From Porticoccus sp963974675 (GTDB lineage: Bacteria > Pseudomonadota > Gammaproteobacteria > Pseudomonadales > Porticoccaceae): a stretch of DNA of 64,000 nucleotides. The translations under genes and the position numbers were made by a program. The stretch lies in assembly GCA_963974675.1 (NCBI GenBank), contig CAXBDQ010000009.1, positions 31,183 through 95,182 on the forward strand, written 5' to 3'. Under the pieces are notes generated by a model. That model was not told where the DNA came from. It ran no database searches and was given only the letters and a program-made list of their open reading frames with translations. Positions 62,169-64,000 of this stretch are shown in pieces (within the stretch, counting starts at the first letter, position 1; the number at the start of each line of letters is the position of its first letter).

Positions 62169-63989
62169 TTAGTTAATCGTCAGCAAACAATCACCCACAG
62201 TAACTATCTCGCTTTCTTTTGCACAAATCTGACCCACTACTCCCGCTCTAGGAGAACAAACAGCAGTCTCCATCTTCATTGCTTCAAGGATAACGACCTG
62301 TTCACCGGATGCCACCTGCTGGCCAGGTTCTACTAACACCTTAATAATATTCCCACCCAATGGCGCATTAATGGAATCTGATTCAACCGTACTTGAATGC
62401 CTCGAGGTATGAAGAGTAGTGGCAACAGTCTCATCAGAACTACTATCAAGGGATATCATCAACTGTTCTATAGGCACAATGCCGCTAATATCGCCTCCAT
62501 CAGCTACGGCGACGGTATGGCTGACCCCGTCCACTGTCACGGTATAAATAGATTTTTCAGCTGACGTAGTAGTGACATTTTGATCAGCGCCAGGAGCCGG
62601 CTCAAAGGCTTCTTGATGACCACGGTTTTTTAAAAACTTAAGTCCAGTTTGAGGAAACAAAGCATAGATTAGAATATCATCTATTTTCTCTTCGCCTTCA
62701 GTGAGCGCTATATCCTGCTCACGGGCCAAATCGTCCAGTTCAGAACAAAAACCCCCTAACTCTGGCTCCAGCAGATCTGCCGGACGGCAGGTAATGGGCG
62801 TCTCGCCTTCCAGAATTTTTTCTTGTAGTTCAGCATTAACGGGTGCAGGTGTAATACCATATTCCCCACGCATTACCCCTTTGGTTTCCTTTGATACGCT
62901 CTTGTAACGCTCTCCAGTCAAGACATTCAGCACTGCCTGGCTACCCACAATTTGAGAGGTTGGAGTCACTAGAGGAATAAATCCCAAATCCTCACGTACT
63001 CTAGGAATTTCCTTCAGGACATCATCTAGTCTATTTGTCGCATCTTGTTCAGCAAGCTGGCTTTCCATGTTTGTTAGCATGCCGCCTGGAACCTGAGCCA
63101 CCAGAATACGGGAATCTACACCTCTCAAAGAACCTTCAAAGTGAGCGTATTTCTTTCTAACCTCACGGAAATGTGCTGCAATTTCTTCCAGTAGAAGTAT
63201 ATCCAACCCTGTATCTCGGCGGGTTTCCTCAAAAATTGCGACCACCGATTCCGTCGCAGAATGCCCCGATGTCATGGCCATTGAGGAAATAGCGGTATCC
63301 ACGTTATCCACCCCTGCCTCGACACACTTCATGATGGTAGCTGTGGATAGGCCCGTAGTCGCATGGCTGTGTAAGTGAATAGGAATATCACAGGCTTCCT
63401 TTAATTTGGAAACAAGGTGAAAGCCTACATAGGGCTTAAGCAGACCCGCCATGTCTTTAATACAAATGGAATCTGCGCCCATATCTTCAATGGCCCTCCC
63501 CATATCTACCCAGTGGTCAATGGTATGAACCGGACTCACGGTATAAGACATGGCTCCTTGTGCATGCTTTCCCTGCCTTGTTACAGCTTTTAATGCCGTT
63601 TCAAGGTTACGCTGATCGTTCATAGCATCGAATACTCTGAACACATCAACACCATTGATGGCTGCACGCTCTACAAACTTCTCAACTACATCGTCAGCAT
63701 AGTGACGATAACCAAGAATATTCTGTCCCCGAATAAGCATTTGCTGCGGTGTATTTGGCATGACCTTTTTCAGCTGGCGAATTCGGTCCCAGGGATCCTC
63801 GCCAAGAAAACGAATACAAGCATCAAAGGTAGCGCCACCCCAACTTTCTATGGACCAATAACCAACCTGATCCAACTTCTCAGCAATGGGTAGCATGTCA
63901 TCAATACGCATACGGGTCGCAAACAATGACTGGTGTGCATCTCGCAATACGACTTCAGTAATGCCTAACGGTGTATTCAGGTCGGTCAT
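62169..63989 (-). CDS. oadA: Oxaloacetate decarboxylase alpha subunit
   Basis: A 606-residue biotin enzyme. The N-terminal carboxyltransferase barrel begins GITEVVLRDAHQSLFATRMR (quoted in part) and holds metal ligands in HLHSHATTG. The C-terminal biotinyl domain carries the lysine in EAMKMET near residue 573. A hinge rich in Ser and Thr separates them. It decarboxylates oxaloacetate to pyruvate, passing CO2 via biotin to OadB. oadG normally lies directly upstream and would be beyond 64000. Confidence 0.96.
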   Translation of the reverse strand: MTDLNTPLGITEVVLRDAHQSLFATRMRIDDMLPIAEKLDQVGYWSIESWGGATFDACIRFLGEDPWDRIRQLKKVMPNTPQQMLIRGQNILGYRHYADDVVEKFVERAAINGVDVFRVFDAMNDQRNLETALKAVTRQGKHAQGAMSYTVSPVHTIDHWVDMGRAIEDMGADSICIKDMAGLLKPYVGFHLVSKLKEACDIPIHLHSHATTGLSTATIMKCVEAGVDNVDTAISSMAMTSGHSATESVVAIFEETRRDTGLDILLLEEIAAHFREVRKKYAHFEGSLRGVDSRILVAQVPGGMLTNMESQLAEQDATNRLDDVLKEIPRVREDLGFIPLVTPTSQIVGSQAVLNVLTGERYKSVSKETKGVMRGEYGITPAPVNAELQEKILEGETPITCRPADLLEPELGGFCSELDDLAREQDIALTEGEEKIDDILIYALFPQTGLKFLKNRGHQEAFEPAPGADQNVTTTSAEKSIYTVTVDGVSHTVAVADGGDISGIVPIEQLMISLDSSSDETVATTLHTSRHSSTVESDSINAPLGGNIIKVLVEPGQQVASGEQVVILEAMKMETAVCSPRAGVVGQICAKESEIVTVGDCLLTIN

Positions 63990-64000
63990 GACTACTCTTG

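Overview
The window is a chromosomal segment of a gammaproteobacterium, most likely of the Cellvibrionales/Pseudomonadales type. The basis is gene order, not a database match: leuC-leuD-leuB-asd-fimV-truA-trpF...accD-folC-(SPOR)-cvpA-purF-metZ and (yceD)-rpmF-plsX-fabD-fabG-acpP...pabC-mltG-tmk-holB-pilZ-tatD are arrangements known from Pseudomonas and its relatives. A Na+-type oxaloacetate decarboxylase and a CaCA antiporter would suit a marine or saline habitat (inference). Base composition looks moderate and even, and nearly all the DNA is coding.

Layout. 1-2746 (minus): moxR, a DUF58 gene and the truncated start of a tgpA-like transglutaminase gene. 2798-20099 (minus): a long block of biosynthetic genes (methionine, purine, folate, malonyl-CoA, tryptophan, leucine, aspartate-semialdehyde) with truA and fimV. 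A divergent LysR gene starts at 20257, with an LTTR-type operator ahead of leuC. 21404-22945: an accessory insert that looks like one complete integron gene cassette (small membrane protein plus attC) followed by a second, incomplete cassette carrying a CaCA antiporter; no integrase is present. 22946-28916: efpL, an orphan STAS-like protein, rlmJ, an acyl-CoA dehydrogenase, trmH and an Ap4A phosphorylase. 29227-34015: a GldA/GldFG/DUF4340 ABC system. 34074-43097 (minus): tatD-pilZ-holB-tmk-mltG-pabC, a strong terminator, then acpP-fabG-fabD-plsX-rpmF-yceD; fabF is missing from its usual place between acpP and pabC. 43339-49203: yceF, a HAD phosphatase, rluC and rne with a long leader. 49422-49509: tRNA-Ser(UGA). 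49708-57061: a RIO kinase, a YbiT-type ABC-F protein, a class V aminotransferase, a DUF2058 protein, an unknown membrane protein, an EamA transporter and an exported MsrA. 57196-59967: a HemN-like protein that has lost the radical-SAM cysteines, an FNR/Anr regulator and ompW. 60076-63989 (minus): a DUF4399 protein, a BolA-like protein, and oadB and oadA.

How the genes work together. The fab block, accD and folC/pabC serve lipid and folate synthesis. The leu/asd/trp/met genes serve amino-acid synthesis. FNR probably controls ompW through a near-consensus box at 60035-60048. The most unusual items are the HemN-like protein without its Fe-S cluster motif beside fnr, the integrase-less cassette pair, the missing fabF, a predicted leaderless yceD mRNA, and a Glu in place of catalytic Asp60 in TrpA.
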